DNA from: Azospirillum lipoferum 4B
GTDB lineage: Bacteria; Pseudomonadota; Alphaproteobacteria; Azospirillales; Azospirillaceae
Length of the DNA stretch: 64,000 nucleotides
NCBI RefSeq assembly: GCF_000283655.1
Contig: NC_016622.1
Coordinates: forward strand, 1,190,501 to 1,254,500
Direction: 5' to 3'
Shown here: one piece after another, positions 47,788 through 58,419 of the stretch
Position numbering within the stretch: the first letter of the stretch is position 1
Layout of the letters: every line of letters starts with the position of its first letter
Program-made: the position numbers and the translations under genes
Notes under the pieces: model-generated
Told to the model about the DNA's origin: nothing
Seen by the model: only the letters and a program-made list of their open reading frames with translations
Databases searched by the model: none

Positions 47788-49875
47788 ATGAAAAGACATG
47801 CCTCCCTCCTCTTGCTGCTGCTGGCCGTTCTGGCGGGCGGCGTCATTCCCGCCGCGGCACAGGATGGCGTCGGACCTTGGGTCAAGGCCGGGCAGGTCGA
47901 GGCGCGTCTCGTCTCCGCCGTGCGCGGCACCGGCACCCTGACGGCGCTGCCGCTGGGGCTGGAATTGCGGCTGGAGCCGGGATGGAAGACCTATTGGCGT
48001 TCCCCCGGCGATGCCGGATTCGCCCCGCGGCTGGACTGGAGCGGCTCCGGCAATCTGGCCGAGGCGACGCTGTCCTATCCGGCTCCGCACCGCTTCTCGG
48101 TTCTTGGATTCGAAACCGCAGGCTATGACACCGCGGTCCTGTTCCCGATCCAGGGCAAGCCCGCCGAGCCCGGCAAGCCGGTCGATCTGGCGCTGACCGC
48201 CGAACTGCTGGTCTGCTCGGACATCTGCGTACCGCAGACGCTGAAGCTCGCCCTTGCGTTGCCGGAAGGACCTGCCGACCCGAGCGACGCCGCGAATGAC
48301 GTGGCGCGCGCCCAGGCGCTTGTCCCACGCGGGCCGAACGGCCTGCTGCGCATCGATGCGGTGCGCGCGACCGGCATTACGCTGGAGGTGGAGGCGACCG
48401 CCGCCGACGGCTTCGTCAGTCCGGACCTGTTCGTGGAGACCGAGCCGCCGCTGACCTTCTCCGCACCCAAGACCGTCTTTTCCGATAACGACCGCCATGT
48501 CCGCCTGACGCTGACGGTGACCGAACCCCAGCCGGGGCTGGAACTGGCGGGGCGTGCGCTGACCCTGACGCTGGTCGACGGCGAGAAGGCGGTGGAGGCG
48601 CCGGCGACAGCCTCGGCCGGCGGCGCCCTGTCGGTTCCCGCCGGCACCGGATTGGCGGCGATGCTGGGCGTGGCGCTGCTCGGCGGGTTGATCCTGAACC
48701 TGATGCCCTGCGTGCTGCCGGTGCTGTCGCTGAAGCTGATGTCGGTGGTCAAGCATGGCGGGCGGGCACCGGCCGCAGTGCGTGCCGGTTTCCTGGCGAG
48801 TGCCGCCGGCATCCTGACCTCCTTCCTGCTGATGGCGTCGGTGCTGGTCGGCGTGAAGGCGGCTGGCGGGGCGGTGGGCTGGGGCATCCAGTTCCAGCAG
48901 CCGCTGTTCCTGGTCTTCATGGTGGTGCTGGTCACCCTGTTCTCGGCCAACCTCTGGGGATTGTTCGAGGTGCCGCTGCCGCGCGTCCTGGCCGACCGGC
49001 TGGGCGGGGAGGGGCTGGCCGGTCCCTTCGCCACCGGCATGTTCGCCACCCTGCTGGCAACCCCCTGCTCAGCGCCGTTCCTGGGTACGGCGGTCGGCTT
49101 CGCGCTGTCCAAGGGGCCGGTGGAGGTCTATGCCATCTTCGCGGCGCTGGGAGTCGGGCTGGCTCTGCCCTATCTGGCTGTGGCGGCATGGCCCCGTGTG
49201 GCCGGCTGGCTGCCGCGGCCGGGGCGCTGGATGGCGACGCTGAAGATCGTGCTGGGCTTCGCGCTGATGCTGACGGCGGTCTGGCTGCTGACGGTTCTGA
49301 CCGCGCAGATCGGCGAGGTGGCGTCCGCCACGGTCGGGCTGCTGATGGCGGGGCTGGTGCTGGCGCTGTGGATCGGGCGAAGCGCCCGCGGCGCGGCACG
49401 AACCGCCGGACCGGCGCTGGCCGGCTTGCTGGCGGTTGCCGCCTTCGCGATGCCGGCGGTAGTCGGCCCATCCGCCGGCGCAGCACCGGTAGTCAGCGAC
49501 GCCAAGACACGCTGGGTGCCCTTCGTCGAATCCGCGATCCGCGAGCATGTGGCGGCCGGCCGTATCGTCTTCGTCGACGTCACCGCGGATTGGTGCATCA
49601 CCTGCCAAGCCAACAAGAAGCTGGTGCTGGACCGCGACGAGGTCGCCAAGCGGATGGAGGACCCGTCGCTGGTGGCGATGCAGGCCGACTGGACCCGCCC
49701 GGACGCGACGATCGCCAAGTTCCTGGCCGACCACGGCCGGTACGGCATTCCCTTCAACATCGTCTATGGCCCCGGCGCGCCGTACGGCATCGCCCTGCCG
49801 GAACTGCTGAGCGACGGCGCGGTTCTGGAGGCACTGAACAAGGCGGCCGGACAGGGGACGGGCAAAGGAGTCTGA
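47788..49875 (+). CDS. ScsB/DsbD-like thiol:disulfide interchange protein
   Basis: The protein of about 695 residues passes electrons from cytoplasmic thioredoxin to periplasmic partners. It has a signal peptide (MKRHASLLLLLLAVLAGG), an N-terminal periplasmic domain with LVCSDICVPQ, an eight-helix membrane domain with cysteines in MPCVLP and TPCSAPF, and a C-terminal thioredoxin domain with WCITC. This layout matches ScsB, which is linked to copper resistance, more than DsbD. No scsC or scsD gene is adjacent. ATG 47788 is used; a GTG three codons upstream is equally possible. Confidence 0.9.
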   Translation: MKRHASLLLLLLAVLAGGVIPAAAQDGVGPWVKAGQVEARLVSAVRGTGTLTALPLGLELRLEPGWKTYWRSPGDAGFAPRLDWSGSGNLAEATLSYPAPHRFSVLGFETAGYDTAVLFPIQGKPAEPGKPVDLALTAELLVCSDICVPQTLKLALALPEGPADPSDAANDVARAQALVPRGPNGLLRIDAVRATGITLEVEATAADGFVSPDLFVETEPPLTFSAPKTVFSDNDRHVRLTLTVTEPQPGLELAGRALTLTLVDGEKAVEAPATASAGGALSVPAGTGLAAMLGVALLGGLILNLMPCVLPVLSLKLMSVVKHGGRAPAAVRAGFLASAAGILTSFLLMASVLVGVKAAGGAVGWGIQFQQPLFLVFMVVLVTLFSANLWGLFEVPLPRVLADRLGGEGLAGPFATGMFATLLATPCSAPFLGTAVGFALSKGPVEVYAIFAALGVGLALPYLAVAAWPRVAGWLPRPGRWMATLKIVLGFALMLTAVWLLTVLTAQIGEVASATVGLLMAGLVLALWIGRSARGAARTAGPALAGLLAVAAFAMPAVVGPSAGAAPVVSDAKTRWVPFVESAIREHVAAGRIVFVDVTADWCITCQANKKLVLDRDEVAKRMEDPSLVAMQADWTRPDATIAKFLADHGRYGIPFNIVYGPGAPYGIALPELLSDGAVLEALNKAAGQGTGKGV

Positions 49876-49952
49876 CCAGCATCCGGAAAAGGCCTATGGC
49901 CGCTGCGGCTATTCTGCGGTAACAGGGCGCCTCCGGGAGGCACTCCCGCGCC

Positions 49953-50318
49953 ATGAGGACGATGATGGACGATCAGATCAACTGCCCGCAGTGCAACTCC
50001 GAAAACGCCTACAATGACGGGAGCCTGTGGAACTGCCCCGATTGCGGGCACGAGTGGAACCCCGACACGGCCACGGCCGCTGCGGACGTTGAGGCCGGGC
50101 AGGGCGTCCGGGATGCCAACGGCAACCCCTTGGCCGACGGCGACAGCGTGACCGTCATCAAGGACTTGAAGGTCAAGGGATCGTCGCTGGTGGTGAAGGG
50201 CGGGACCAAGGTGAAGAACATCCGTCTGGTCGACGGTGCGGACGGGCACAACATCGCCTGCAAGATCGACGGCATCGGCGCCATGAACCTGAAGTCGGAG
50301 TTCGTGAAGAAGGCCTGA
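49953..50318 (+). CDS. PhnA/YjdM family zinc-ribbon protein
   Basis: The 121-residue protein has an N-terminal zinc ribbon (CPQCNSEN and CPDCGHEW) and a C-terminal PhnA domain ([16 protein letters not shown]). It is annotated as alkylphosphonate-related, but no phosphonate genes are here and the function is not established. The start is either the ATG at 49953, 12 bases after GGGAGG, or 49962; the first is used. Confidence 0.92.
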   Translation: MRTMMDDQINCPQCNSENAYNDGSLWNCPDCGHEWNPDTATAAADVEAGQGVRDANGNPLADGDSVTVIKDLKVKGSSLVVKGGTKVKNIRLVDGADGHNIACKIDGIGAMNLKSEFVKKA

Positions 50319-50454
50319 TGCCGCCCGCGGGGCACGCGAACCCTACCTTGCGGCCATTGGCCGCGGGGGATAGAAGGATGCAGGGCCGGGCGCCGCCAGG
50401 AGGTTCCGGCCCGACCCAAAGGGACAAACCCAAGAACGGGAAGGGTTAGAGACG

Positions 50455-50937
50455 ATGAGCATCCAGGTTGGCGATACCATTCCGTCCGTCACGCTGAAGT
50501 GGCTGACCGACAACGGCATGCAGGACGTGACCACCGACGAGCTGTTCAAGGGCAAGAAGGTCGTCCTGTTCTCCGTCCCCGGCGCCTTTACCCCGACCTG
50601 CTCGGCCAAGCATCTGCCGGGCTTCGTCCAGCAAGCCGACGCGCTGAAGGCCAAGGGCGTCGACAGCATCATCTGCCTCGCGGTCAACGACCCGTTCGTG
50701 ATGCGCGCCTGGGGCGACAAGGGCGCTGTCGAAGACAAGGTCGTGATGCTGCCGGACGGCAACGCCACCTTCACCACGGCTCTCGGCCTGACCATGGACG
50801 GTTCGGGCTATGGCCTGGGCACCCGCGGCCAGCGCTTTGCCCTGGTGGCGGAGGACGGCAAGGTCACCCACGTCGCCGTCGAGGCCCCCGGCAAGTTCGA
50901 GGTGTCGTCGGCCGAGGCGGTGCTGGAAAAGCTCTGA
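50455..50937 (+). CDS. Peroxiredoxin, Prx5 type
   Basis: The 160-residue peroxidase reduces peroxides with the peroxidatic Cys49 in PGAFTPTCS. A second cysteine is Cys74 in SIICLAVNDP. VNDPFVMRAW is typical of the Prx5 (AhpE/hybrid) family. No glutaredoxin domain is fused. AAGGG precedes the ATG. A terminator follows the gene. Confidence 0.94.
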   Translation: MSIQVGDTIPSVTLKWLTDNGMQDVTTDELFKGKKVVLFSVPGAFTPTCSAKHLPGFVQQADALKAKGVDSIICLAVNDPFVMRAWGDKGAVEDKVVMLPDGNATFTTALGLTMDGSGYGLGTRGQRFALVAEDGKVTHVAVEAPGKFEVSSAEAVLEKL

Positions 50938-50947
50938 GTGTTTTGAC

Positions 50948-50988
50948 GCGCTGTGCGGGACTCAATCTCCCGCGCAGCGTTCTCTTTT
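50948..50988 (+). terminator. Terminator after the peroxiredoxin gene
   Basis: CGCTGTGCGGGA pairs with TCCCGCGCAGCG around a short loop, followed by TTCTCTTTT, 10 bases after the stop codon. Confidence 0.82.
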
Positions 50989-50998
50989 GGCTGACCGA

Positions 50999-51235
50999 TC
51001 AGATCGCCAGCTTCGCTTCGATGGTCGCCATCCGCCCGTCCAGTGTCGCCAGGACGCTGTCGAACTGGCTCATCACTTCGGTCTGGGCCAGCATCATGCT
51101 GCGGGTTGCCGCGTTCTGCTTCAGCCACGAGACGTCACTGCGCAAGGTGTTGATGTCGTCGTGGATGCGCCGCTGACCGGCGATAATCTCGTTGACGCGC
51201 TCCATCAACAGGCTGAGGTCGGCATTATCGGCCAT
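50999..51235 (-). CDS. Small coiled-coil protein, 78 residues
   Basis: The protein is all helix with heptad-like hydrophobic spacing (MERVNEIIAGQRRIHDDINTLRSDV). Its C terminus is VLATLDGRMATIEAKLAI. It has no signal or membrane segment. No family is recognised. It lies 83 bases downstream of rnhA on the same strand. Expression is plausible but unproven. Confidence 0.65.
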   Translation of the reverse strand: MADNADLSLLMERVNEIIAGQRRIHDDINTLRSDVSWLKQNAATRSMMLAQTEVMSQFDSVLATLDGRMATIEAKLAI

Positions 51236-51317
51236 GCTGCGGCATCCCAGGCATCAGGTCTTACCGTCACAACCATAGCGCACATTGGTGTGCGATTGCC
51301 AGCGCGAGTATCTGCGT

Positions 51318-51794
51318 TCAACTCCGCGCCCGCACGTCAGCCACCCCGCGCCGGGCCAGTTCGTCGGCGCGTTCGTTCTCCGGATGGCCGGCGTGGCCAC
51401 GGACCCAGTGGAATTCGATCTGGTGCTGCCGCTTCGCCTCTTCCAGGCGTTGCCACAGGTCGACGTTCTTCACCGGCTTGCGGTCGGCGGTCATCCAGCC
51501 CTTGGCTTTCCAGCCATGGATCCACTTGGTGATGCCGTTCTTCACATATTCGCTGTCGGTGAAGAGCCGGACGGTCACCGGCTTCTTCAGCGCTTCCAGC
51601 GCCATGATGGCCGCCATCAGCTCCATGCGGTTGTTGGTGGTCGCCGGCTCGCCGCCATACAGCTCTTTCTCCACCTCGCCATAGCGCAGGATCGCGCCCC
51701 AGCCGCCGGGGCCGGGATTTCCGCTGCAGGCACCGTCGGTGAAGATGTCGACGGTCTTGCGGGCGGATTCGGTCGGGGGGCCGTCGTCGGTCAT
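51318..51794 (-). CDS. rnhA: Ribonuclease HI
   Basis: The 158-residue enzyme cleaves RNA in RNA-DNA hybrids. [18 protein letters not shown] holds the first catalytic aspartate, NRMELMAAI the catalytic glutamate, TDSEYV the second aspartate and [12 protein letters not shown] the histidine and last aspartate. Its start overlaps the end of thrB by four bases, so it belongs to the same operon. Confidence 0.97.
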   Translation of the reverse strand: MTDDGPPTESARKTVDIFTDGACSGNPGPGGWGAILRYGEVEKELYGGEPATTNNRMELMAAIMALEALKKPVTVRLFTDSEYVKNGITKWIHGWKAKGWMTADRKPVKNVDLWQRLEEAKRQHQIEFHWVRGHAGHPENERADELARRGVADVRARS

Positions 51795-52774
51795 CGCCCG
51801 CCCGCTTCCGAGTCGTCGAGGAAATAGTCGCCCAGGCCGCGGACCGACTGGTGGAAGCGCAGCTTGCGCAGATATTCAAGCGGATCCTTCGGCCGCACGA
51901 AGGCGCCAGGCGGATGGTTCAGCCAGTCATAGAGCCGGGTCAGCAGGAAGCGCACCGCGCTGCCGCGGCAGAGCCAGGGCAGGGCGTCCAGCTCTTCGCG
52001 AGACAGAGGGCGGACCTTGCGGTAGTTGGACAGCAGCAGCCGCGCCTTGGTGGCGTTGAAGGACCCGTCGATCTCGAAGCACCAGGCGTTGATGCAGATC
52101 GCCACGTCGTAGACGAAGAAGTCGTTGCAGGCGAAATAGAAGTCGATCAGACCGGACAGGCTGTCGCCGCGGAAGAAGACGTTGTCCGGGAACAGGTCGG
52201 CATGGATGACGCCGGCCGGCAGGCCCACCGGCCAATTGGCCTCCAGCGCCGCCAGTTCCGCCTCCAGCGTCGCGCGCAGGCCGGGTGCCACCTCGTCGGC
52301 GCGCTCGGCGGACTTGGCGAACAGGTCTTTCCAACCGGGCAGAGCCAGCGCGTTCGGCCGTTCCATGCGGAAATCGCCGACCGCCAGATGCAGGCGGGCC
52401 AAGGCCTCGCCCAGCTGGGCGCAATGCTGCGGCGTGATCCGGCGCGGCCACATGCCGGCCAGGAAGGTGACGATCACCGCCGGACGGCCGCACAGCTCGC
52501 GCAGCGCCACGCCATCGCGTGCCGGCACCGGCAGCGGGCAGGCAATGCCCTTCTCCGCCAGATGCTCCATCAGGCCGAGGAAGAAGGGCAGATCCTCTTT
52601 CCGCGTGCGCTTCTCGTAGAGCGTCAGGATGTAGGGGCCGCGTTCGGTCACCAGCAGGAAGTTGGAATTCTCCACCCCCTCCGCGATGCCTTTGCACGAC
52701 AGCACCGCGCCCAGATCGTACTGGGCGGCGAAGGTGCTGAGATCCTCGTCGGTGACTTCGGTGTATACGGCCAT
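51791..52774 (-). CDS. thrB: Homoserine kinase, APH type
   Basis: The 327-residue ThrB of the aminoglycoside-phosphotransferase fold phosphorylates homoserine for threonine synthesis. [12 protein letters not shown] at the N terminus, [14 protein letters not shown] as catalytic loop and [10 protein letters not shown] as metal site are typical of proteobacterial ThrB. ATG 52774 is chosen; an ATG 13 codons upstream overlaps the DUF455 gene. The thrB-rnhA order is common in alphaproteobacteria. Confidence 0.94.
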   Translation of the reverse strand: MAVYTEVTDEDLSTFAAQYDLGAVLSCKGIAEGVENSNFLLVTERGPYILTLYEKRTRKEDLPFFLGLMEHLAEKGIACPLPVPARDGVALRELCGRPAVIVTFLAGMWPRRITPQHCAQLGEALARLHLAVGDFRMERPNALALPGWKDLFAKSAERADEVAPGLRATLEAELAALEANWPVGLPAGVIHADLFPDNVFFRGDSLSGLIDFYFACNDFFVYDVAICINAWCFEIDGSFNATKARLLLSNYRKVRPLSREELDALPWLCRGSAVRFLLTRLYDWLNHPPGAFVRPKDPLEYLRKLRFHQSVRGLGDYFLDDSEAGGR

Positions 52775-52787
52775 GATGTGCAGCGCC

Positions 52788-53617
52788 TTACCGGGTTTCC
52801 GGCTTGCGGTCAATTTCGGGCGTGATCGGCTCGTAATATTCCGGGCCGAAACCGGCGAGTTGGCGGCTGGTGACGTTGAAGGGGCGCTTCAATCCGCCGC
52901 GAAAATGGCGTCCGACCAGCTCCTGCCACAGGGCGACCGGCTCCGCCCCGCGCTCGGCGCAGAGATGGACGAACCAGCGGCGGCCGGCGGCGACATGGCC
53001 GATTTCCTCGTCATGGATGGTCTGCAGCAGGTCGGCGCTCTCCGCGTCGCCGAAATCGCGCAGGCGGCGCACCGTCTCGGGCGTCACGTCCAGCCCGCGC
53101 GCCTCCAGCACCATCGGCACCACCGCCAGCCGGGCGGCGAGGTCGTGGGCGGTCTCCGTCGCTGCCTGCCACAGCCCGTCATGGGCCGGAAGATCGCCGT
53201 AGGAGGAGCCCAGGGCGTTCAGCCGAGTCTCCAGCATCTGGAAATGCCGCGCCTCGTCGTCAGCCACCTGGACCCAGTCGTCGGTGAAGCCCTTCGGCAT
53301 GCCGAGATGCGCGAATCGGGCGACGATGTCCCAGGCGAGGTCGATGGCGTTCAGTTCGATGTGCGCCAGCGCGTGCAGCAGGGCGATGCGGTTCTGCGCG
53401 CTGCCGCCGCGCCCGCGCTTGGGCATGTCGCGCGGAAGCTTCAACTCCGGCCGGTCGGGACGGGCAGGGCGGTCGGGCGGCGGCGTCGGCACGTCGGGCG
53501 ACAGCAGGCCGTCGCGCCAAGCGGTGGCGTGAAGGCGGGTCAGGCGCACTTTCTCCAGCGGCGCCGCGGTGGTCAGCACCGCGGTCGCCGCCTCGCCCAG
53601 ACACGTAACGGAAGAGG

Positions 53618-53621
<4 letters not shown>
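52788..53621 (-). CDS. DUF455 ferritin-like protein
   Basis: The 277-residue protein has the DUF455 pattern with two E/H clusters, [12 protein letters not shown] and [10 protein letters not shown], plus [11 protein letters not shown], which together suggest a di-metal four-helix bundle. The family resembles MiaE-like or ferritin-type oxygenases. Its substrate is not known. It begins in an ATGA overlap with the end of cysQ and is 13 bases upstream of thrB. Confidence 0.88.
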
Positions 53622-54394
<773 letters not shown>

Positions 54395-54484
54395 GGGGTG
54401 AACTCCCTTTGGTATGATCGGTCAGCATACCGTGCCCGCCAGCGGGCCGGAAGCTTTTGAACGGGTGTGGAACGGAGAAGGCGG

Positions 54485-55039
54485 ATGACGGTGCAGGAGC
54501 GGTCGGAGGGTTGGCGGGTGGTCGGTGCAGGCGCATCGGCCCTATGGCGTGCTATGACGGCGTCCGATCTGGACCGGCTGCTTGCCATTGCGGACATCGT
54601 GCATCCGGCCTACCCGGAGGACCGCAGCGTGTTCGAAGAGAGGCTGGCGCTTTATCCCGCCGGTTGCCGCGTGGCGGAATGCCGCGGCGAGACCATCGGC
54701 TATGGCGTGATGCATCCGGGCAAGCTGGGCGTCCCGCCGCCCCTCGACACGCCGCTGGGGGAATTGCCGCCGGATGCGGACTGCCTTTACCTGCACGACA
54801 TCGCGCTGCTGCCGGAGGCGCGCGGCACGGGGCTGGGCGCGGCGGTGCTGGCCTATGCGCACGGGCTGGCGGCACGGGAGGGCTGGAGGTGGCTGGCGCT
54901 GACCTCGACGCCGGGCGCGCGGAGCTATTGGGACCGGGTCGGATTCATGTCCTACCGGGACGGCGGACCGGCACTGGCGGCGAAGTTGGAGAGCTACGGC
55001 GGTGGGATGAGCTACATGACGGCGCCGGTGCGGTCTTAA
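54485..55039 (+). CDS. GNAT family N-acetyltransferase
   Basis: The 184-residue protein has a GNAT domain with acetyl-CoA motif LLPEARGTGLGAAVLAYAHG and the C-terminal ARSYWDRVGFM. The substrate is unknown. The ATG at 54485 follows GGAGAAGG. The gene ends at a TTAA where its TAA stop interleaves with the stop of the EAL gene on the other strand. Confidence 0.88.
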   Translation: MTVQERSEGWRVVGAGASALWRAMTASDLDRLLAIADIVHPAYPEDRSVFEERLALYPAGCRVAECRGETIGYGVMHPGKLGVPPPLDTPLGELPPDADCLYLHDIALLPEARGTGLGAAVLAYAHGLAAREGWRWLALTSTPGARSYWDRVGFMSYRDGGPALAAKLESYGGGMSYMTAPVRS

Positions 55040-55797
55040 GCCGCCAGCATCGACAGTTCCGGATCGGTCACCACCGCCTCGAAGGCCGGCTTGGCGAACA
55101 GATAGCCCTGCATCAGGGTGACGCCCAGATCGCGCAGGGTCTTCGCCTCGTCGGCCGTCTCGATGCCTTCGGCGATGGGGGTGATGGCGAGATCCTCGCA
55201 CACCGACAGGATGGCCTTGACGATGCTGCGCCGTGCCCGCTCGGTGTCGATGCTGCGGGTCAGTTCCATGTCCAGCTTGATGATGTCGGGCTGGAATTCG
55301 GCCAGCAGGTTCAATCCGGAATAGCCGGAGCCGAAATCGTCGATGGCGGTCAGGAAGCCCTGGCGCTTGTATTCGTTGAAAATGCTTTTCAGGTGGTCGT
55401 GGTCCACCACCCGCTCGTTCTCCGTCACCTCGAAGACGATGCGGTCGGTGGGGAAGCCGGTGCGGCGGGCGGCGGCCAGGGTCGTGCGGATGCAGGCCTC
55501 CGCCTTGTAGACTGCATTCGGCAGGAAGTTGATCGACAGGCGGGCGCCGTTCATCGGCAGGGTCGAGGCCAGCTCGATTGCCTTGACGCGGCAGGACTGG
55601 TCGAAGGCATAGCGGGTGGCATCGGTCACCTGCCCCAGAACCCAGCCGGCACCCTGGCCGGCGGTGCCGCGGACCAGCGCCTCATGCGCCCAGACGGCAC
55701 CACTGGAGACATCGACGATGGGCTGGAACGCCATCGTGAAGTCCATATCGAGCCTGTCCGCGCACTGTCCGCCACACCCGCCGTCCCCAAACACCAT
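55036..55797 (-). CDS. EAL domain protein, probable c-di-GMP phosphodiesterase
   Basis: The protein of about 253 residues is a single EAL domain. The active-site residues appear intact: EALVRG, NFLPNA, FEVTEN, IDDFGSGYSG, IKLDME and EGIET. No sensory domain, membrane segment or GGDEF partner is fused. It should hydrolyse c-di-GMP in the cytoplasm. I prefer ATG 55797, with GAGGG upstream, over the ATG at 55833, which lacks a ribosome site. Confidence 0.9.
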   Translation of the reverse strand: MVFGDGGCGGQCADRLDMDFTMAFQPIVDVSSGAVWAHEALVRGTAGQGAGWVLGQVTDATRYAFDQSCRVKAIELASTLPMNGARLSINFLPNAVYKAEACIRTTLAAARRTGFPTDRIVFEVTENERVVDHDHLKSIFNEYKRQGFLTAIDDFGSGYSGLNLLAEFQPDIIKLDMELTRSIDTERARRSIVKAILSVCEDLAITPIAEGIETADEAKTLRDLGVTLMQGYLFAKPAFEAVVTDPELSMLAA

Positions 55798-55938
55798 CGC
55801 CTTACCCTCGTCCGCCCAGTAACTACGCCGCATAGGTAAGCGACAATGCCACGGTTTTCATCAGACGGAGGTGCGGCAATTGCCACACCTTCCGACTGGT
55901 ACTTGCCCTTATGCCCACAGCAGGGTGGTGAGAACGGC

Positions 55939-58272
55939 CTATTCCGCCGCCAAGCGCGTTTCGGCGCCGCGGATTGCCGTCCACACGGCTTCCGGCGTCG
56001 CCGGCATGTCGATGTGGGTGATGCCGAGGTCGGACAGCGCATCGACCACCGCATTGATGATCGCCGGCGGCGCGCCGATGGCCCCGGCCTCGCCCGCGCC
56101 CTTCATGCCCAGCATGTTGGTGGTGCTGGGAACGCTGTTCAGCTTCACCTCGATCGGCGGCATGTCGACCGCGCGCGGCATCTGGTAGTCCATGAAGGAC
56201 CCGGACAGCAGCTGCCCACTGTCGGGATCGAACACCACCCGTTCCTGCAGGGCCTGACCCAGCCCCTGGGCGACGCCGCCGTGGATCTGGCCGATCACCA
56301 GCATCGGGTTGATGACCGTGCCGAAATCGTCGACGACGCTGTAGCGCACCACCTCGATCACGCCGGTGGCGGGATCGACCTCCACCTCCGCGACGTGGCA
56401 GCCGTTGGGGAAGGTGCTGGCCGGCGGAGTCCAGCGCGCCATCTCGGAAAAGGCGATGCCGGCGCCACCCTCGGCGGCCTTGGCCGCGACCTCCTTCAGC
56501 GACACCGCGCGGTCGGTGCCGACGACGGTGAAGCGGCCGTCGGCGAACGCGACGTCGACCTCGGCGGTCTCCAGCAGGTCGGCGGCGACGGCCGTGGCGG
56601 CCTTCACCACCTTGGCCGCCCCCTCCGCCAGCGCCGAACCGCCGACCGGGACCGAGCGCGAGCCGCCGGTGCCGGAGCCCCAGCTGACGCGGTCGGTGTC
56701 GCCCTGCACAACCTCGACATCCTCCGGCGGGACGCCCAGCCGGTCGGCGAGGATCTGCTTGTAGGCGGTCTCGTGGCCCTGGCCGTTGGTCTGGGTGCCG
56801 ATCATCAGCACGACCTTGCCGTCGCCGTTGACCTGGACGGTCGCCTGCTCCGGCCCGCCGCCCGAGCAGGCCTCGATATAGGTGGCCAAGCCGGCGCCGC
56901 GCAGCTTGCCGCGGGCCTTGGCCGCCGCCTTGCGGGCGGGCAGGCCGGCCATGTCGGCGAGGATCAGCCCGTCCTCAAGATTCTGAGCGAAGTCGCCGGT
57001 GTCGTAGACCTGCCCCATCGGCGTGGCGTAGGGCATGGCACTGGGCGGGATGAAGTTGCGCCGCCGGATCTCCGCCGGGCCGAGGCCGGTGACCCGCCCG
57101 GCATGGTCGATCAGCCGTTCCAGCAGATAGGCGGCTTCCGGCCGCCCGGCGCCGCGATAGGCGTCGACCGGCTGGGTGTTGGTGAAGACGCCCTTCACCC
57201 GCACATAGACCGCCGGCGTGCGGTAGGAGCCCACCAGCATCGCCGATCCGGCATCGGTCGGGATGAAGGGGCCGTAGTTGGACAGGTAGGCGCCGAGATT
57301 GGCGACGGTGTCCACCCGCAGGCCCAGGAAGCGGCCGTCGGCGTCGAGCGCCAGACGCGCCTTGCTGACATGGTCGCGGCCGTGGTCGTCGCTGATGAAG
57401 CCCTCGATGCGGTCGGCGGCCCATTTCACCGCACGGTTCAGCTGGCGGGCGGCGAACAGGCAGGCGACATATTCCGGATAGTTGAACAGCTTCATGCCGA
57501 AGCCGCCGCCGACATCGGTTGTCAGCACGCGGATGCGGGAGTCCGGCTCGTTCAGGATCTTGGCGAACTGCTTCTGCAGGCCGTGGACGCCCTGGCTGGT
57601 GACATAGATCAGCAGCCGGCCGGGCGCGCCGTCGGCACCGGATTCGACCCCGGCGACGCAGGCGCGGCCCTCCATCGGGTTGGCGACGACGCGGTTGTTG
57701 ACCAGTTCCAGCTCCACCACGCGGTGGGCGCCGGCGAGCGCCGCCTCCACCGCCGCCTCGTCGCCGGTGTCCCAGTCGAAGCAGAGGTTGTTCGGCGCCG
57801 CGTCCCACACCAGCGGACGGCCGGGCTCCAGCGCATCCAGCGTTCCGGTGACGGAATCGCGGTCCTCGTAATCGACCATCACCAGTTCGGCCGCCTCGCG
57901 CGCGGCCTCCAGCGTCTCCGCCACCACCATGGCGACCGGATCGCCGACATGGCGGACGAAGCCGCGGGCCAGCGCCGGGCGCGGCGTGCGGACATAGTTC
58001 GATCCGTCACGCTGCTTCAGCGCCGCCTGACAGGGGATCATGCCGACATTCTCGGCATCCAGGTCGGCGACGGTGTAGACCGCCAGCACTCCGGGCTGCG
58101 CCAGCGCGTCCGACGCATCGACCGATCCGATGGCGGCGAAGGCATGGGGGGAGCGGACGAAGGCCGCATAGGCCTGTCCGGGAAGAGACACGTCGTCGGT
58201 ATAGCGGCCGCCGCCGGTCAGCAGCCGGGCGTCTTCGGTGCGCGGAACCGCCTGTCCGATGCCGAACTTCAT
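55939..58272 (-). CDS. Xanthine dehydrogenase/CoxL family molybdopterin-binding subunit
   Basis: The 777-residue protein is a large subunit of the molybdenum hydroxylase family. The active-site loop reads AYRGAGRPE, not AYxCSFR of true CO dehydrogenase, so it is a form II or general hydroxylase. The base glutamate is Glu728 in GAGEAGAIG. Such enzymes normally need iron-sulfur (CoxS) and FAD (CoxM) subunits, and none are next to it. Its substrate is unknown. It begins far from other genes on its strand. Confidence 0.93.
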   Translation of the reverse strand: MKFGIGQAVPRTEDARLLTGGGRYTDDVSLPGQAYAAFVRSPHAFAAIGSVDASDALAQPGVLAVYTVADLDAENVGMIPCQAALKQRDGSNYVRTPRPALARGFVRHVGDPVAMVVAETLEAAREAAELVMVDYEDRDSVTGTLDALEPGRPLVWDAAPNNLCFDWDTGDEAAVEAALAGAHRVVELELVNNRVVANPMEGRACVAGVESGADGAPGRLLIYVTSQGVHGLQKQFAKILNEPDSRIRVLTTDVGGGFGMKLFNYPEYVACLFAARQLNRAVKWAADRIEGFISDDHGRDHVSKARLALDADGRFLGLRVDTVANLGAYLSNYGPFIPTDAGSAMLVGSYRTPAVYVRVKGVFTNTQPVDAYRGAGRPEAAYLLERLIDHAGRVTGLGPAEIRRRNFIPPSAMPYATPMGQVYDTGDFAQNLEDGLILADMAGLPARKAAAKARGKLRGAGLATYIEACSGGGPEQATVQVNGDGKVVLMIGTQTNGQGHETAYKQILADRLGVPPEDVEVVQGDTDRVSWGSGTGGSRSVPVGGSALAEGAAKVVKAATAVAADLLETAEVDVAFADGRFTVVGTDRAVSLKEVAAKAAEGGAGIAFSEMARWTPPASTFPNGCHVAEVEVDPATGVIEVVRYSVVDDFGTVINPMLVIGQIHGGVAQGLGQALQERVVFDPDSGQLLSGSFMDYQMPRAVDMPPIEVKLNSVPSTTNMLGMKGAGEAGAIGAPPAIINAVVDALSDLGITHIDMPATPEAVWTAIRGAETRLAAE

Positions 58273-58419
58273 GGGTGAACTCCCGCCTTCCGGTTCGATG
58301 CGATTGTTGTGCTCCGCGAAGATAGGCTGGCTAAAGCGTCAGGAAAACCCCCGGCGGTGGCCGGCAGCACTGCCATTGCGGACTGGCGCCGGCAATCCGC
58401 AGGGACCATATTCCCCCGC

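Noticed and set aside
55939-58272. Carbon monoxide dehydrogenase large subunit
   Set aside because: The active-site loop lacks the AYxCSFR cysteine motif and the partner subunit genes are absent.
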